Of a stretch of 64,000 nt of DNA, positions 1 through 13,030 are shown one piece after another. Position 1 is the first letter of the stretch. Every line of letters begins with the position of its first letter. This DNA is from Ophthalmolycus amberensis (lineage: Eukaryota > Chordata > Actinopteri > Perciformes > Zoarcidae), in contig JAFEUB010001797.1 of the NCBI GenBank assembly GCA_024529925.1, positions 1,782,501 to 1,846,500 of the forward strand, written 5' to 3'. The notes under the pieces were generated by a model. It searched no databases. It was not told the DNA's origin and saw nothing but the letters and a program-made list of their open reading frames with translations. Both the position numbers and the translations under genes were made by a program.

Positions 1-2589
1 ATGTTCACTGAGGTGATAAATTAAGTGAGGAGAAGGCTCATTTTCTCACAATCAGACTTCTTTTTGCGACCGGAGAAGTCGCCCCCTGATGGACATTAGA
101 GAGAATGCAAGTTTAACGCACTTCAACATTGACCTTAACATTTGTGGGAAGTGTAGCTTAAAATGTCCCTGTTCATTCAGTCTTCATGAGTACAATGAAA
201 ATGCCATAATGCTTTTAGATTGGTCTTTCAGGGGGTAAGTACTAACAGGAAGTAATTAAGGTTAAAAAAGACGGATGAAATGATTTACATGACATTTTGG
301 TCAAGTTAAGCACTCAAAGAACGTCCACTTGACGGTAATGCCGAGTAGCATGTGAAAAGTCATGTTGTAGACTGCGTACTGCACAAGATGAGTCAGATAT
401 CAGAGTTTCACAAATCTTCTGGTATCAATTCTCTCTGCTTGGAGGAGTCGTGACAGAAAACAAGCATGGTTTCAGTTGCCTCCTCTGCTTTCTCTTCTCT
501 TATTCGTAAATTTATGGAGTTGTTTAAAGTGCAGCGCCTACTCTTTAGGCGCCACAGCAACTCAACAACTTCAGCACTTTTATGTATCTCCAAGACATAC
601 AGTTCTCAGTTGTTTCCTCGATACAAGCTGGAAGGAAATCCAAGAAAAAGTAGCTTGGATTCTAGAATAAAATGGAGTGCTGATGTTGGCAGTCTTACCT
701 CATGGGGTACTCTGTCTCTCTTTTTCTCCCTCTCTGTCTGCTGTTTCCCTTCCTCTACCAATCTTGTTCAGTGCCTAATATGTTCACTGTCTGCTGGATT
801 AGGTTTCACTCTAAGAGGATCCCTCTGGAACACTGTTCTTCTGGTCGAGCTAAGCAGTCGGAGGTGAGCAGCACCATGCATCTCCTCACCTTTGTCTTTG
901 TGGCATCTATTAGGACTATCTCCTCTATGGTGCTGCGCATTTATGTGTTCAATTCATATTGTTTAATTTAAAGGAACCTGTGGTGTTTTCTTGAACATTT
1001 AAGGGAAGATTAAAAAAGAATGGATTGCGGCCACAGATAGCACGTTGAATCGCCCTCGCTCAACGAAAGACAATGCGCTCATGTTATTACAGCACAAACG
1101 GCAAATAAAGTTTTGCAGCAATTTGCCCTTTTTTTTGCGTATGATTGCAATTATTTTCAAATGACATCTTATTAAAAGATGGCATGATTTAAAGCAGAGG
1201 AAAGTCTCGGCGTGACAGCCTTTATGAATGTGCTTCAGTTGCCACCAACTGTCTGAAGACGCTAATACTGTAACTGTCTGGGCTATTAGCACTGATCTTT
1301 GTGAATTGGACTGATTTTGCAACACGGCTCATTTGCATTTGCGTGCTAACTAAAGCATTATTAATGTTCTTTTTATGGTTATGTTTACTCAATAAAATAG
1401 CACCTCCTTCACTGAAAAACTAAACGAAACAAATCCTGGCAGCAATTATCTTTCATGACGAAACACATTGCAAAACAAATGATCATTTCTAGGAGACGGG
1501 GTTGCACCATTTTATGTTCTCCGTTGGCGTTATTGTTCGATTAAAGACATTTCCATTAGGGCCCTTTGCACGAGCTGGTAGAGCACAAAATAAAAAACTG
1601 ACGGGGGAACGACTTACCTAAAACATTGCTCCATGGCATGACTAGAGTTAAAAAAACTCCACAGGGTACCTTTAATTATGAGTCTAACTGAAATAAAACA
1701 CAAAATTAAATGTGGCAAATTTATGTGAATTAAAACACTGTAGCGTCCATATCGCCTGATGAGGACAACTGACAGACGATAGTTGCAAACAATACTGTAT
1801 TTCTTAACTAACAAACTGCCGATGTGTGTATTCTCCAGTCAGCGTCTCTGTCATGTTCAAGGAAAGAATAATACAGCACTTGAGAACCCTGGAGTTGCTA
1901 AAACACCACCACGGACAATTCCACGTCAATTTCCGGACAGTAATGCATTATTCCACGGTGTTGTTTTGTTTATTTTTACTTTCACGATGGATTCTTTTAT
2001 TTCCTGGTAAATGAAAGTATATTTGAGGCAGTGATGCAAAGCGAAGCCGTTTCTCAGCTGACACAGCATGCATGCTGAAATAAACTAGAAGAGGCTCTCG
2101 TGCTTCATGTACTACGCCTTCATAAACAGCAAGTCATATTTTCTATCATCACACAGGTCAATTTCTACACAGAATGGTTGACTTTTGAAACCTTTTCCCA
2201 GTTATTGTCGTTTCCTGTGCAGAAACCACCACTTATCTGGCACTACAAGCTGTTCTAAACAAATTGCTAAAAATACCGCAGTTTGGAGCCCATATGGTTT
2301 CCTGCTGCACTTCCCACCAAAATCAGAGCCTCGTTTCCTCGTTCCCCACTCACTTGACGGCATCAGCTGGTGTGTTGCATAAAGCCGACAGACATGAACA
2401 CAACGTTGGTACGACGCCGCGGCCCTCAGGCAAAACAGCGTGGCATCGAGCCTAATAGAGACATCGCAGAGGCCTATTAGCACAGATGGTTGTCATATGT
2501 ATGCAAATAAGGAGCAAAGTGAATCACGTAGCCCCATCAGCACCACCTGTCTGCCTCACACAGCTACACCAAAATCCCCCCTCAGCATC

Positions 2590-2635
<46 letters not shown>

Positions 2636-3082
2636 TATGTTCACACTACCTATCCTCGAAATCCCTTTGGTGTCTGTTCTTTCCAATCTACAGCTGTATA
2701 TTAATAAGAGTGAAGACATTACCATCGCCATTAATCATCGTTTGTTCTTTTTCAAGAGCAGACGTGAGAAGGAGGGCCTGGCAGAGAAGGATGACAGATA
2801 CAAGCAAGCTGACGAGGAGAGGGGCAGATCAGTTGTTCTTTGTCTTTGTTGAGGGTGTGTTGAGGGTGTGCTCACTGGGGTGAGGTGTTAAGTGTGGGTT
2901 TTTGTGGTCAAGGAGCATCGCGCCCGAGGGACTTGGCACATTGCCCGTTTCCTCTGTGTGCTTTAGGAGGGAGTGCATGCAAGTGTGAGACTACCGGAAG
3001 GGTTCCTCGATGCCTCCTATCGCTTTAATGCTCATTTTCTACAGCTTCCATATACAAGAAACCAAAAATGTGCTGCCATGCT
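1..3082. other. Upstream intergenic DNA, no gene seen
   Basis: Only short random open frames are present, without recognisable domains. Visible structure is limited to a 14-bp palindrome CAGCATGCATGCTG at 2064-2077, a (CA)20 microsatellite, and octamer words at 1331-1338 and 2501-2508. Confidence 0.6.
2593..2632. repeat. (AC)20 microsatellite
   Basis: Uninterrupted AC dinucleotide array of 40 bp. Poly-His/Thr peptides translated from it are artefacts. Confidence 0.98.
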
Positions 3083-3571
3083 AACGGCTCTGTGAGGCTG
3101 TACTTAGGCATAGCTGTGCATCAAGCTAAATGCTAACGCCAGCATGTTGACATGCTCACAACAACAATGCTAACACCCTGAAGGTATAGAATGTTTACCG
3201 TGATCACCTTCTTAGTTTAACAAAAGTCTTGTGGTGCTACATGAAAAGTCAGGGGATCACCAAAGTCGGTAGGATTCATCCTCTGAGGACCATGAATATA
3301 TGTACTAAATTGCACGGCAATCCGTGGGACAGTTGTGAAGATATTCCACTAAAAGCCAAAAGTTGAAACCTGCTGACAGTGCTTTGTGAGGGGGGGATCA
3401 CCAAAGTCAGTAGGATTCATTCTCTGGGGACCATGAATATCTGGAGCAACTTTCACGTCAAATCATCCACTTGTGATAGAAATCTTTCAGTATGGACCAA
3501 AATGGTTCACTAACTGCACGACAGACTGACGTCATCCCCAGAGGCTTCAGCCCTAGCATAGCTGAAAACAC
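3083..3571. repeat. Teleost dispersed repeat rich in GCTAACATG words, with an internal duplication
   Basis: The order CTCTGTGAGGCTG, GCTAAATGCTAAC, CATGCTCACAA, GTTTACCGTGATCACC, GATCACCAAAGT, GGACCATGAATAT, TATGGACCAAAATGG and AGCATAGCTGAAAA follows a repeat common in fish genomes. The GATCACCAAAGTC...GACCATGAATAT block occurs twice, at about 3252-3302 and 3393-3441. A fragment of the same family lies at 12935-13030. The transposon class is not known to me. Confidence 0.7.
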
Positions 3572-4801
3572 TAGTGGTGTAGAACTGAGTGTTGAGGTTT
3601 GCATGTTGCAGTGCAATATAAAGGGGAGGGGAAATGTCATTTTTTCCTTCCCTCCTGCCTGTGGAGGATTAGTAATGACTGGGCATATTCCCATGGGACC
3701 GCTGTTTTGATAACACCATTTTGCTGGTATTCCTGATCGCATGCCAATGCCGCAGTGCCAGCAGATGCCTTAGCATAACATTTAGACTGTGGTTTCCCAT
3801 ATTCCACTGTAGTAAGTAGTATTTGAGTTGACATTTTGCAGCACATTTTTATTTTTGAACAGCCAGAGTTATTCTCTTCTTTTTCTATTTCTACACATTC
3901 CTTCCATTGTTGATGCCGCTATTGGAGCGACTCTGCTGTAAGGCTTTGAACACAGAGAGAATTCCCAGTGGAGAATAATTGCAGTATTTTGTGCGTTCTA
4001 TATTTTTCAAAAAGTTGTGTTCGCTGTCCACCATGACATGTCAAAAAAACTGATATCACAGGAATATATTTTCTGAGAATAAAACATTGAAGATCAAACA
4101 CAGCTCCTTCTTTGAAACAAAAACCTCTGCCATGTCAGCATCAGCACAAGACAATAATTGGACAAAAATAGAAAAAGTATCGTAAAAAAAGAAACATATT
4201 CTATTCCCTCTGCTATCTGGTTATTTTAACTTATCAAACAATGGATATGTGGATTTAAAAAAAAAAATGGTGTCCAGTGTTGCTTATCACCATGAATTAA
4301 GGCAGAGTAAACTTTCTAATCCCATGGGTTTAGCAGCTTCACACTCACGTTAATCCCATGTTATACTAACAAAGAACTTGTTCCCCGAAACCTCCACAGG
4401 CACAAACCAAGCAAGGATTAGAGCAGAGAAAGAGGGGGAATTAAACGCTGTTAATACAGGGCTTAGAATTTTTCACGTTGTGTACTCGAAGCTAACATCC
4501 CATTTAGGTGCAAAGTGTAGTACACGGTAGCTACCTAATGGCACAGTCAATTTCAAACCAACTTTATTGACATTCAAATGCCCTGCATCCCAGACGGCAT
4601 CCGTCGTTTAGTTTGCCATTTTCTCACTCAGGACCATCTCCCATGGGTCCACTTCATTTCCTTTCACAGGACACACTTCAACACTAAATTGCCTTTACAA
4701 AGACTCATTGAGCATATGGCTTGAGGAGATTAAGTTAGCCAGATTGGTAACTTTTTTTGGAGTTGCTTACATCTATCCGATTTCTGCTTTTTCTCTCACT
4801 G

Positions 4802-4804
<3 letters not shown>

Positions 4805-4857
<53 letters not shown>
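4805..4857. repeat. (AC)26 microsatellite
   Basis: Uninterrupted AC array of 53 bp. Confidence 0.98.
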
Positions 4858-4860
<3 letters not shown>

Positions 4861-5719
4861 TAAAGGATGATCAGGGAGCAGGGGGGAAAGTGTGCGACTG
4901 CGAGTGGTTTTGAAAGAACATTGTAGTGGAAGCAGCCCTGGGAAACCCCTTCACCCCCCCTTCTCCACCACATCAAGTCCCCTGCAGTCCCCATAGAGTA
5001 CTTTTGATTTTTCTTTTTTTGTTAAAGCCTTTTAGGACCAACTACAATGTCTGCTCTCCCCTGAGATTTCACTTCAAGTAGCAATCAGAAGATTTTAGTG
5101 CAATGGGAGAAACTGCTGAGCACCTTTTTACACAGCTGGAGAGGGCATCATGGGACGTGAGTATAGTCGCATTTGTTCTCATTATGAGCCAACAGCACAG
5201 TGCTTTGAGCTATTTACAGCTGTTCATTCTCTCTTACTCACTTATCTTACAGCTTGTTACTAAATTAAAACCACTAACTCATTGCTCTTCTGTTTCCAGA
5301 GCTGGCTGTCCAACATCATTTTTTAATTATAATGCCATTCTGTCCAACTTCAGTCCTATGCAAACTCATTTGACACTTATTTGAGTTCATTTTGCAGTCA
5401 GTGCTTCAAATCACGAGGCGTATACTTGCTGTCTGTCCCTGATGCTCAGACAGAGACGGGAAATAAAGCCTTCATATTTTCTGCTCCAGCCACTTGGATT
5501 TCTTTGCAGAAAGAGAGTTAATGAGGAAACTGGTACAACTCGGGCCAAATTGGAGACTATTATACAGTTTATGGTAAATGACTCCATCTGTAACTTGTGT
5601 CTGTTATTAGCTCTTGTCCTCTTGTGGACTGCTTTGGCTGTTTGACTAATTTTGCTTCTTTTGAAACTTTTTATGTTGCCAAATGGACGGGTCCCCCAAT
5701 GGGACCTACGTGGTTAAAG

Positions 5720-6150
5720 ATTCAAGATCCGAAGTTCGGAAGCATTTTATTGTCTCTAAACGACCCTTAATATGTTGACGGCGAGCCGGCGGCTCAAAGC
5801 TAACGGTGCTAACAAAGCTAACAGTGTTTTCCTTAGGGGGAACCAGAGTGTATATGAGAGCAGTGCAGAGCGGCAATGAATGTTGAGAATGTTAAATACA
5901 TATATATAAAAAATTACAAAAGTCAATAGCCAAGCTAGCCACTCTGCACAGCTGCTAAAGGCAGCCTCAATAATCTACTCTTTGGCGTTTATTTTAGCCA
6001 ATTTCAGAAATGTCAATCTCCAAATCTGACAAGTGCCATCCAGTAGATTGATGAGTTATTCATCAAAGGCAGCAGGAAAGAGGATGCGTGCGGGTGAAAT
6101 ACAGCTCAATACAATATTTACAACAGAAGCAGTTGTTATCACAATCCCCA
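5720..6150. repeat. Possible degenerate teleost dispersed repeat(s)
   Basis: A short AGATTCAAGATC...TTTTATTGTC stretch at 5720-5755 looks like a fish LINE 3' tail. It is followed by GCTAACGGTGCTAACAAAG and related words at 5799 onward that resemble a teleost repeat. Boundaries and family are uncertain. Confidence 0.35.
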
Positions 6151-8132
6151 ACAGTGATGCAACCTTTAGAAATCTTCAGTGCAAATGGTCACCACCCCCC
6201 CCCCGCAAAAAGATCTTTGTATGTGCTCGCACAGCTGCACTGGAGTTTTAATCACAGAGTGTAAAACCTCTCACAGTCGAGCCTTCACTGCTAATGGCGA
6301 CACGCTCACCCTCGCAGGTGGGATTCCTCTCCACCTAAAGTTTACTTTGTGGAAATATTCTGGAGGCCACAGCTGAGAAAACACATCAAACGTGAGACAT
6401 TGGTTGTCTTGCGGGTGTTTGACAGCATTGGATTTGCAAAGCATACAAAATATCCTTTGACTGGGTTATTATAAGTATTCAACGGCGTAGATCTTTTTTG
6501 GCCCCTTTGATGGACATCCATCATTTAAGTCATGCCAGAAAAAGAAAAAGAAAAGTGACCTTATTTTGACTTCACATTCATATCGGTCTCCTTCAGCGGA
6601 GACAAAGCAGCACATTGTTGAGATACCTGAGCAATCATGAGAGTCTTTGGTGCCTCTTGCCTTTTGACCCTGCTCGTATTATCCACTCCACTCCCTCTCT
6701 TTCTTATCCAAAGCGTGGCCTGAGGAGGACTGTCAGCCTGGGCTCAGGGTAAAGACACTGCTGAGAAGCGTGACATAATGGCCGCGTATAACTGACCTTG
6801 GCAGGGGATTCATTTCTTAACACGCACGCTACGTATAGCGAGACACATCATTTAGCATTTGAGTGCAATTTTCAGCAGGAGTACCAAAAAACCGTGATGC
6901 ATGGCAGACCATATGCGCTCATTCGATTTTCGCTAATTGCCTTTTCTAATTTCTCCCTCCCGCTGTTCGGCCCAAAAAACAAAGCAATAACATAGATACG
7001 GCGCAAACTCCGTCTGTGGACTTTTCAAGGCCGCGTCCTTTATTTGTCAAGAGCGCCGTGGCAGTTGTTTGGCAAAAGGGAGTGGAGTTGGAGTCTGATT
7101 AGTCTCATAGCTCTTTCTGTAACGCCTCCAACTTTACAGCAGGAGTTCCACCGAGTTAATAAAGGAGCTGGGAGCCTTCATGTAAAGCATGCTCTGTGGA
7201 TGAACGACGTCTCGCCGCAGCAGAATGGTGCCTTTGTGAGGCGGTGGCAGTAATATGCAACTTCATCGGTCTGACGTGTCTGCCGGGGCCAAATGAACTT
7301 TATCATCCAGTCTTTGCAAGGTGCCTGCTACATTTATCACTTAGCGGCACCGAGCGCACGCGCCAAAAAAAGCAGTTAATGGGCGTTTCAGTGTGAGCAT
7401 ATTAACGTGGCTTTGATTGTGTTTTCTTTCCCCAGGAAGAGAGCTACTGATGTAATGAGCAGAATCCCATTCGTTTATTCAGCTCATCCAAAAGCACACT
7501 GAGAATTCCCCTGATGCTTCCCCTGTCTGCTGAGCTTTCCAATCAGACCTCAGTGCAAACAGTTTACAAATGTGTTGAGCAAGTATCTCACTTTGCCAGA
7601 TGATGTTTAACAATGAGTCAGACGACGACTTAATCAGTAGAAAGGGAGTCTGAATTCTGGCTACTGCATTGCATCTTGTTTCCGTCTGAATATATTTTAG
7701 TGAGAGCTAAATCCGCCTGAGATTCTTTCTTTTCTTTTCTTTTCGCGCTCACATCATCACTCATTCAAAATCACGGCACGTCACATGCGAGCGCAGCCAG
7801 TTATTGATAAGTCATTAACACACATTTCTACAGTAAAGTTGACAGGCTGTCGTAACCTGTTGTCTTTGTAATGAAAAACGACAATCCGGCACATCCCTTT
7901 GATTGATTAGCGTATGCAATTACTGTCTGGGCCATAGAGCTGCATGAAAAACAGCTCTGCCGCCTCTGCCCGTCCGCTACTCTGTGTGACATTTTAATCT
8001 ACTGGCAGAGTAATGGGACTCTGGTAGAGTGGAGAATATTCCACTCTTGACTTTTTTCTTCTTCTGATGAATCAAATGCCTCCGCTTTTAGTGACAGGTT
8101 TCCCCGTATATCTAGTCAGGTCTGCTGGGTTT

Positions 8133-8156
8133 TGTGTGTGTGTGTGTGTGTGTGTG
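8133..8156. repeat. (TG)12 microsatellite
   Basis: Uninterrupted TG array; a second one lies 68 bp downstream. Confidence 0.95.
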
Positions 8157-8223
8157 AGGGAGAGATGTTTATAAAAGGAAGAGAGACAGTAGCTACAGTG
8201 CGAATGAATGATTGTATGACTGA

Positions 8224-8245
8224 GTGTGTGTGTGTGTGTGTGTGT
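8224..8245. repeat. (GT)11 microsatellite
   Basis: Uninterrupted GT array. Confidence 0.95.
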
Positions 8246-10189
8246 TGGCATCCCTCACATAGATAGGACCCCCACAGAGGAGTCTCTGCTCTGTAAACAT
8301 GCTCATCCAACGCCTCCTGCTCTCTGCCTTATTTCTAATGAAGTGAACCTGTTCACATGTTTTTTTTTGTGGCTCAAGAGAGTCCTAAATGTTGTTGGAG
8401 GTGCCCACAGAGAAAAAGGACCAAAAAAACAAAACCGAATAAAGAAGCGTTCCTTGGCCCCGCTGAGTTACTACTCGTCTTTAATTGGGTTGTAAAATCA
8501 AATCCAGAGTTGTTTCAGGAATGCCAAAATGAGATTCCCCGGCTTGTTTACAGGAGGAGCCCGGCAGTCAAGGACACGGAGCGATAGGGAGGGAGAGAAA
8601 GTAAAGATAGTAAGGGAGGAGGAGGCAAAGCGATAGTGGGGAAGCAGGGACGATAAAGGGCTTGTTAAAAGAGAGTGAGCGGGCAGAAGAATGGAGACAG
8701 ATGGAGAAGAAGGGAGCGGAGAGGAGGAAGTTGAACTAAGTTTTGGCCCATCATTTATAGCCCCGGCCTGGGCTGCTTCACTCTGATTAAAACCGCCTGT
8801 GATTTATTTCGAGCGATCTGCCTCACCATGAAACAAGCACACACAAACCGGTATAGCCGCGTGCAGCCACTGTACAAACCCAGCTGCAGGAAAACGTACA
8901 CATGTAGCAAAACAGTTCGTGAGAGCTGATGTTGAACTTGGAATTAACGGCCTTAAACAGAAGAGGGGTTTACAACCCAAACCTGGGCCTTTCACACGTC
9001 CACAAACACAAACAGGGCATATTTTCCTCTCGCGTAGTGAAAATAAACGATGACGGCGAGGCCGAGTATTTCCAGAGGTGCTCGCTCGAAACACTGGATG
9101 GAAGACGAAGGGATTTGACATTCAGGCAACAACCCTGCACTAAAAGACTTGAAGTACCTTAAAGCTGCTATTGCTTACGTTCATTATGTGTGATTAGCGT
9201 GATGGAGACACTCACAGAGGCTCCAGGAATTTGTGTCTGATTTCTGTTGACATTAAGAAACAGATTACGGTAAATATTTGTCTTCATCTAATCCTCCAAT
9301 CATTAAAATGTCATGAGAAAAGAACACAATATAGAGAATCGATAGGAAAGCCATTGCTCATGTGGAATGGTAGCTGCAGTGCGAGCACACAGACGTTTTT
9401 TATTTTCTAATGCTCCTGCTGAACTCCTGAACCCTCATTATCCACTACCACTCCATCCAGAATATCTCTGATCATTTACATATGCATCAGACTGTTATTA
9501 TTTCTATTATGATTATGAGACCCCTGCCTCGCATTCGTTCCAGAGAGCACTTAAGGGTAATTAGGTGCAAGGCTTTGCAGAAATAAATGCCTTATATGGA
9601 GTGATAGCCATCTGACGTCTCGGTATTACATGTGGTTGCATATTACTGTGTTTTTTTATCGCTTTCTGTGTCCGTCCCCATTTCTCTGTCGCGTCTTAAC
9701 CATTTTCCTCATTATTACTCAAGTCATTGAGAAAGAACAATGCATTTCATCGCGCATGCTGATTTTACCTGCCTCCAGTGACTCCTTGGGTTTTAATGCC
9801 CCCTCTCCGATGTACACAGGCTCTGAGATATGAGGAGGAGGAGACAGAATGACTGATTGAGACAGAGACAACGAAAGAGAGAGGACAATAGCACGAGAGA
9901 GCAAAGAAAAATGACGATAACAAGTCTCTATGCGGATGAGAGAGAGTCTCCGCTGTATTGAATTCAACTGAAAGCCTATGAAACGATGTCTCCTAATCAC
10001 CCTTTGTTACCAGATGGAGGGTAACATACTGTTATCTACTGTACACCACAAATACTTACACTATTCAACATGCTAGCAGAAAAAGCAGTGCACAAGCTAA
10101 ATGAAGCGGTAAAAGGACAACAACCTCCCTTTGCTGTAAAAGTAAAAGTAGGCCAGCCATAAGTCCTGATGTCTCCACTGTTATAGCGC

Positions 10190-10211
10190 GGGGGGGGGGG
10201 GGGGGGGGGGG
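10190..10211. repeat. 22-base G homopolymer
   Basis: Uninterrupted G run. Its length may be inexact because sequencing and assembly of such runs is unreliable. Confidence 0.9.
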
Positions 10212-10394
10212 ATAAACTCAGAGGCAGCCTGAGCTGACAGTGAGGCTCGCTGATGTGCTCCAAAATAGTTTACATTAGAAACATGGTGTTTCATTTAGCC
10301 AGATAAGCTCGGTTCAGAGGTCTTTGCGTGGGGCTCAGCCTCCCTTTGCTGTCAGTACAAAGCCAAGCTCAGAGGAGGAGAGGGGGAGAAAAAG

Positions 10395-10500
10395 AAGGGT
10401 AAGACAGCCCCTAATTAGCTATGCAAATCCCATGCACTGGCGGATTGAGTTTTGAAATGAAATTGGTCCTTTGGATCTTCTCAGCCTTTTCTTTAATCTC
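10395..10500. promoter_or_regulatory. Candidate non-coding regulatory element (homeodomain + octamer)
   Basis: CTAATTAG (10411-10418), a palindromic homeodomain site, is followed 2 bp later by ATGCAAAT (10421-10428), a POU octamer, inside complex non-repetitive sequence. This pairing is common in vertebrate conserved enhancers. Conservation itself cannot be seen from one sequence. Confidence 0.25.
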
Positions 10501-11535
10501 TGCCAGTGTGACCAGTTAAGCAGGGGTGGCTTGAAATGGTGAACAGAGAGGATGGAGAGGTTTCTTATTAGAATCCTTGTCCTTCCCAGTCAGACTATAA
10601 GACCCTATAGTGAGCAGTTCATCCATGCACTTGCTGCGCAAACACATATGCACCCCCCGCCCCCCCCCCCCCAAAGCTTTGCCCAGCATATGCCTAAACA
10701 CTGGGCTGTCAGGAGAGGGAGGTCTCATCAGTTTTCTGTCCATTACAGCTCAGTGTTCCCATGGGGCTCCTAACCAAAGGTCTGAAACTGTTGCTGCTTG
10801 CTTCTGCAGAACAACACAAAGACACGGAGGTGTGTATGGCGCAGTCTGTTGAAACAATCCAAGCAAATACTGGAATATACACGGTAGACATATAGCATTT
10901 GCATGATGTTGCCAAAAACATGTTTTTTGAAATGCTGTCCTGCTCATATCGGCAAAAATTGCTCAACCTCAAAATGATTTTCCAACTGACCGGAGCATAA
11001 TCTCAATTATGCTACGACACAATGCATAATTCCATTATGCGGGCTGTGTAACAATTTAATTTCACAGTCAAAGCTGTTCTCTTTTGCCAAGAAGTCATTA
11101 ACCTCAAACAGCACGGCTGAAATCCTAGCAGAGACTGTGGTGAGTTTTTAGGGTCCTCAAGGGCCGAGGGTTAGGATTAAACCATGTAACAAGCCAGAAT
11201 GTGGCTGTACATTAATAAAAAGAACTGGCCAACTCAATTTTCTCCCCTTACGTCTAATCCTTAATATTTTAGGGTTCCGTCTGAGAAACAAGTCTCACTT
11301 TGTAATAAAATGAAAGCTTGAATCCCGGTGGTTTTGAAAGAGCACGTTGTTGCCCTCTCATAAAAGCTTGAATGTAATTGGACCAGTGCGTGTCCTCACC
11401 CCGACAGATCAAAGGTTAGCAAAGCAGGTACTCATTTAGCATGACAGGGATTAGCTGGCTCAATGCACTGGTTTGGCACAGAATGTGTGTCTGGATCAAA
11501 GTTATGTCCCAATACATGACTTGTAATTAGGCTCT

Positions 11536-11686
11536 CGAGAGACGAGAGGAGAAGAGAGGAGAGGAGGGTAGGGAAGGAGACGAGAGGAAAGGAAAGAAGA
11601 TGGGAGGAGGAGAGAGGAGAGAAAAGGATAGGAGAGGAGGGGAGGATAGGGGAGGAAAGAAGAGGAGAGGAGAAAAGAGGCGAGGC
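11536..11686. repeat. Polypurine (GA-rich) tract
   Basis: About 150 bp of almost pure A/G built from GAGGA, GGAAAG and GAGAGG words with few pyrimidine interruptions. Translations on the other strand give Ser/Pro/Leu-only peptides, which are artefacts. Confidence 0.9.
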
Positions 11687-12397
11687 GTTCGGGTTGACAT
11701 TGATGAGTTAGAGCTGTGCACGACACAAGGCAGCCCCAGTGGAAAGCCTTCAGGTTTGTTTAGGGAGAACTGACATCTCTAGAAGTTGCCATATTGCCGC
11801 ATTTGGAGATGTTCCATCTGTCTGCACCACGGCACACTCATGCAAGTAATAAAGATTGATTTAAGTGTAATATAAACTGTTATATCCTGAGGGCACAATG
11901 TAAACATGAGCTAAAAAGAAAATATACCCATAGTGTACATAGCAAAAGTCAATCATAACACATGGATGTGCACTAAAACAAGTGCTTTGCCTCGTAGTTG
12001 TCCATAACCCAACATGCTTGTTTTACCATGTAGTGCAAGAAAAGGTTATTTATGACTATTAAACCGTTTAAATGTTTGAAGTTTGTGTTCTATAATGCTT
12101 TGGTGTGATTTATTTAACCAAACACACAGTGTATGAGAATGACGAACATTTCAATCACATTATTTTTACCATTTATTACAACCTTATTCTTTGTTTCATT
12201 ATTTCTATAACAATAACATCTGATTCACAAAGAGGATTGCTTGAAATAAACTGGAATTATCTTTTTTAATGTTTTATAGCCAAACACCCAGCCTTCCACT
12301 CCCTTTTAATGGATATATTTCTATGCAACCGTCAAAAAGGTAAAATGTAAAATCTACGTTCCACACTTTAATGATATGAAGTTGTTTGTCTCACTGC

Positions 12398-12921
12398 TTA
12401 AAGGGACAGTGTGTAGGATTTAGTGGCATCTAGCGGTGTGATTTCGGATTTTCAACCAACTAATTACCCCTCCGCTCACTCCTCTCTTTCCAAAACAGTG
12501 GTAACGCCGTGCGCCTCACTCAGAGGCCATCCTTCCATAATAACACTACTTTAGGTGCAACTGAAGTCAGACGGCGGCTTGTGGTACCACGGTTTTGCAC
12601 TCTGCGGCTCACATTACCGCAGTTTTATATACGCGTCAGAGAACTATGGTGGCCTTCAAGTAATGTAAATACGCAAAAAAGGCTCTCTCTAGAACCAGCG
12701 TTTCGTTTGTCCATTCTGGGCTACTGTAGGAACGTGGCGGACTCCTTGAAGAGCACCTGCTCCCTATGTAGATATAAAGGGCTCATTCTAAGCTAAAACA
12801 AACACAATTATTCTTAGTTTCAGCCAATTGTACACGTATGAAAACATACAACAATACATACAATACGATATTCCATTTTTTGCTAATAGATCCCCCAAAA
12901 TGCTACCCACTAGCTGCTTAA
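12398..12921. mobile_element. TTAA-flanked MITE (piggyBac-like), full length
   Basis: The element lies between TTAA at 12398-12401 and TTAA at 12918-12921. The left end reads AGGGACAGTGTGTAGGATTT and the inverted right end reads GCAGCTAGTGGGTAGCATTT, giving imperfect terminal inverted repeats. The interior (TCTAGCGGTG, GTCCATTCTGGGCTACTGTAG, AGATATAAAGGGCTCATTCT) matches a MITE I know from percomorph genomes. A degenerate copy lies at 41250-41604. There is no transposase; an open frame across 12509-12796 is incidental. Confidence 0.8.
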
Positions 12922-12934
12922 ACAAGACTAAGAG

Positions 12935-13030
12935 TCGACATCTAGCAGCTCTGTGATGCTGGACCTGAATGCTAACATCAGCATGCTAACATGCTCATTA
13001 TGACAACGTAAACACGCATTTGTTCAAGAA
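12935..13030. repeat. Fragment of the GCTAACATG-type teleost repeat
   Basis: GACATCTAGCAGCTCTGTGA followed by GAATGCTAACATCAGCATGC and TAACATGCTCATTATGAC resembles the left part of the repeat at 3083-3571. It starts immediately after the MITE. Confidence 0.6.

Larger units (their letters stand above)
3572..12397. other. Upstream intergenic DNA, no gene seen
   Basis: No credible coding region. The block contains the CA/GT microsatellites, the 22-G run, the polypurine tract and the candidate homeodomain/octamer element listed separately. The remainder is complex, moderately AT-rich DNA that may include conserved enhancers but shows nothing decisive. Confidence 0.55.

Noticed and set aside
2440..2883. 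147-codon frame containing a His-Thr run
   Set aside because: The His/Thr stretch is a translated CA microsatellite; same for the frames at 8116, 15521, 16328 and 43716.
12509..12796. 95-codon frame at 12.5 kb
   Set aside because: Lies wholly inside the TTAA-flanked MITE, which is non-autonomous; no transposase features.
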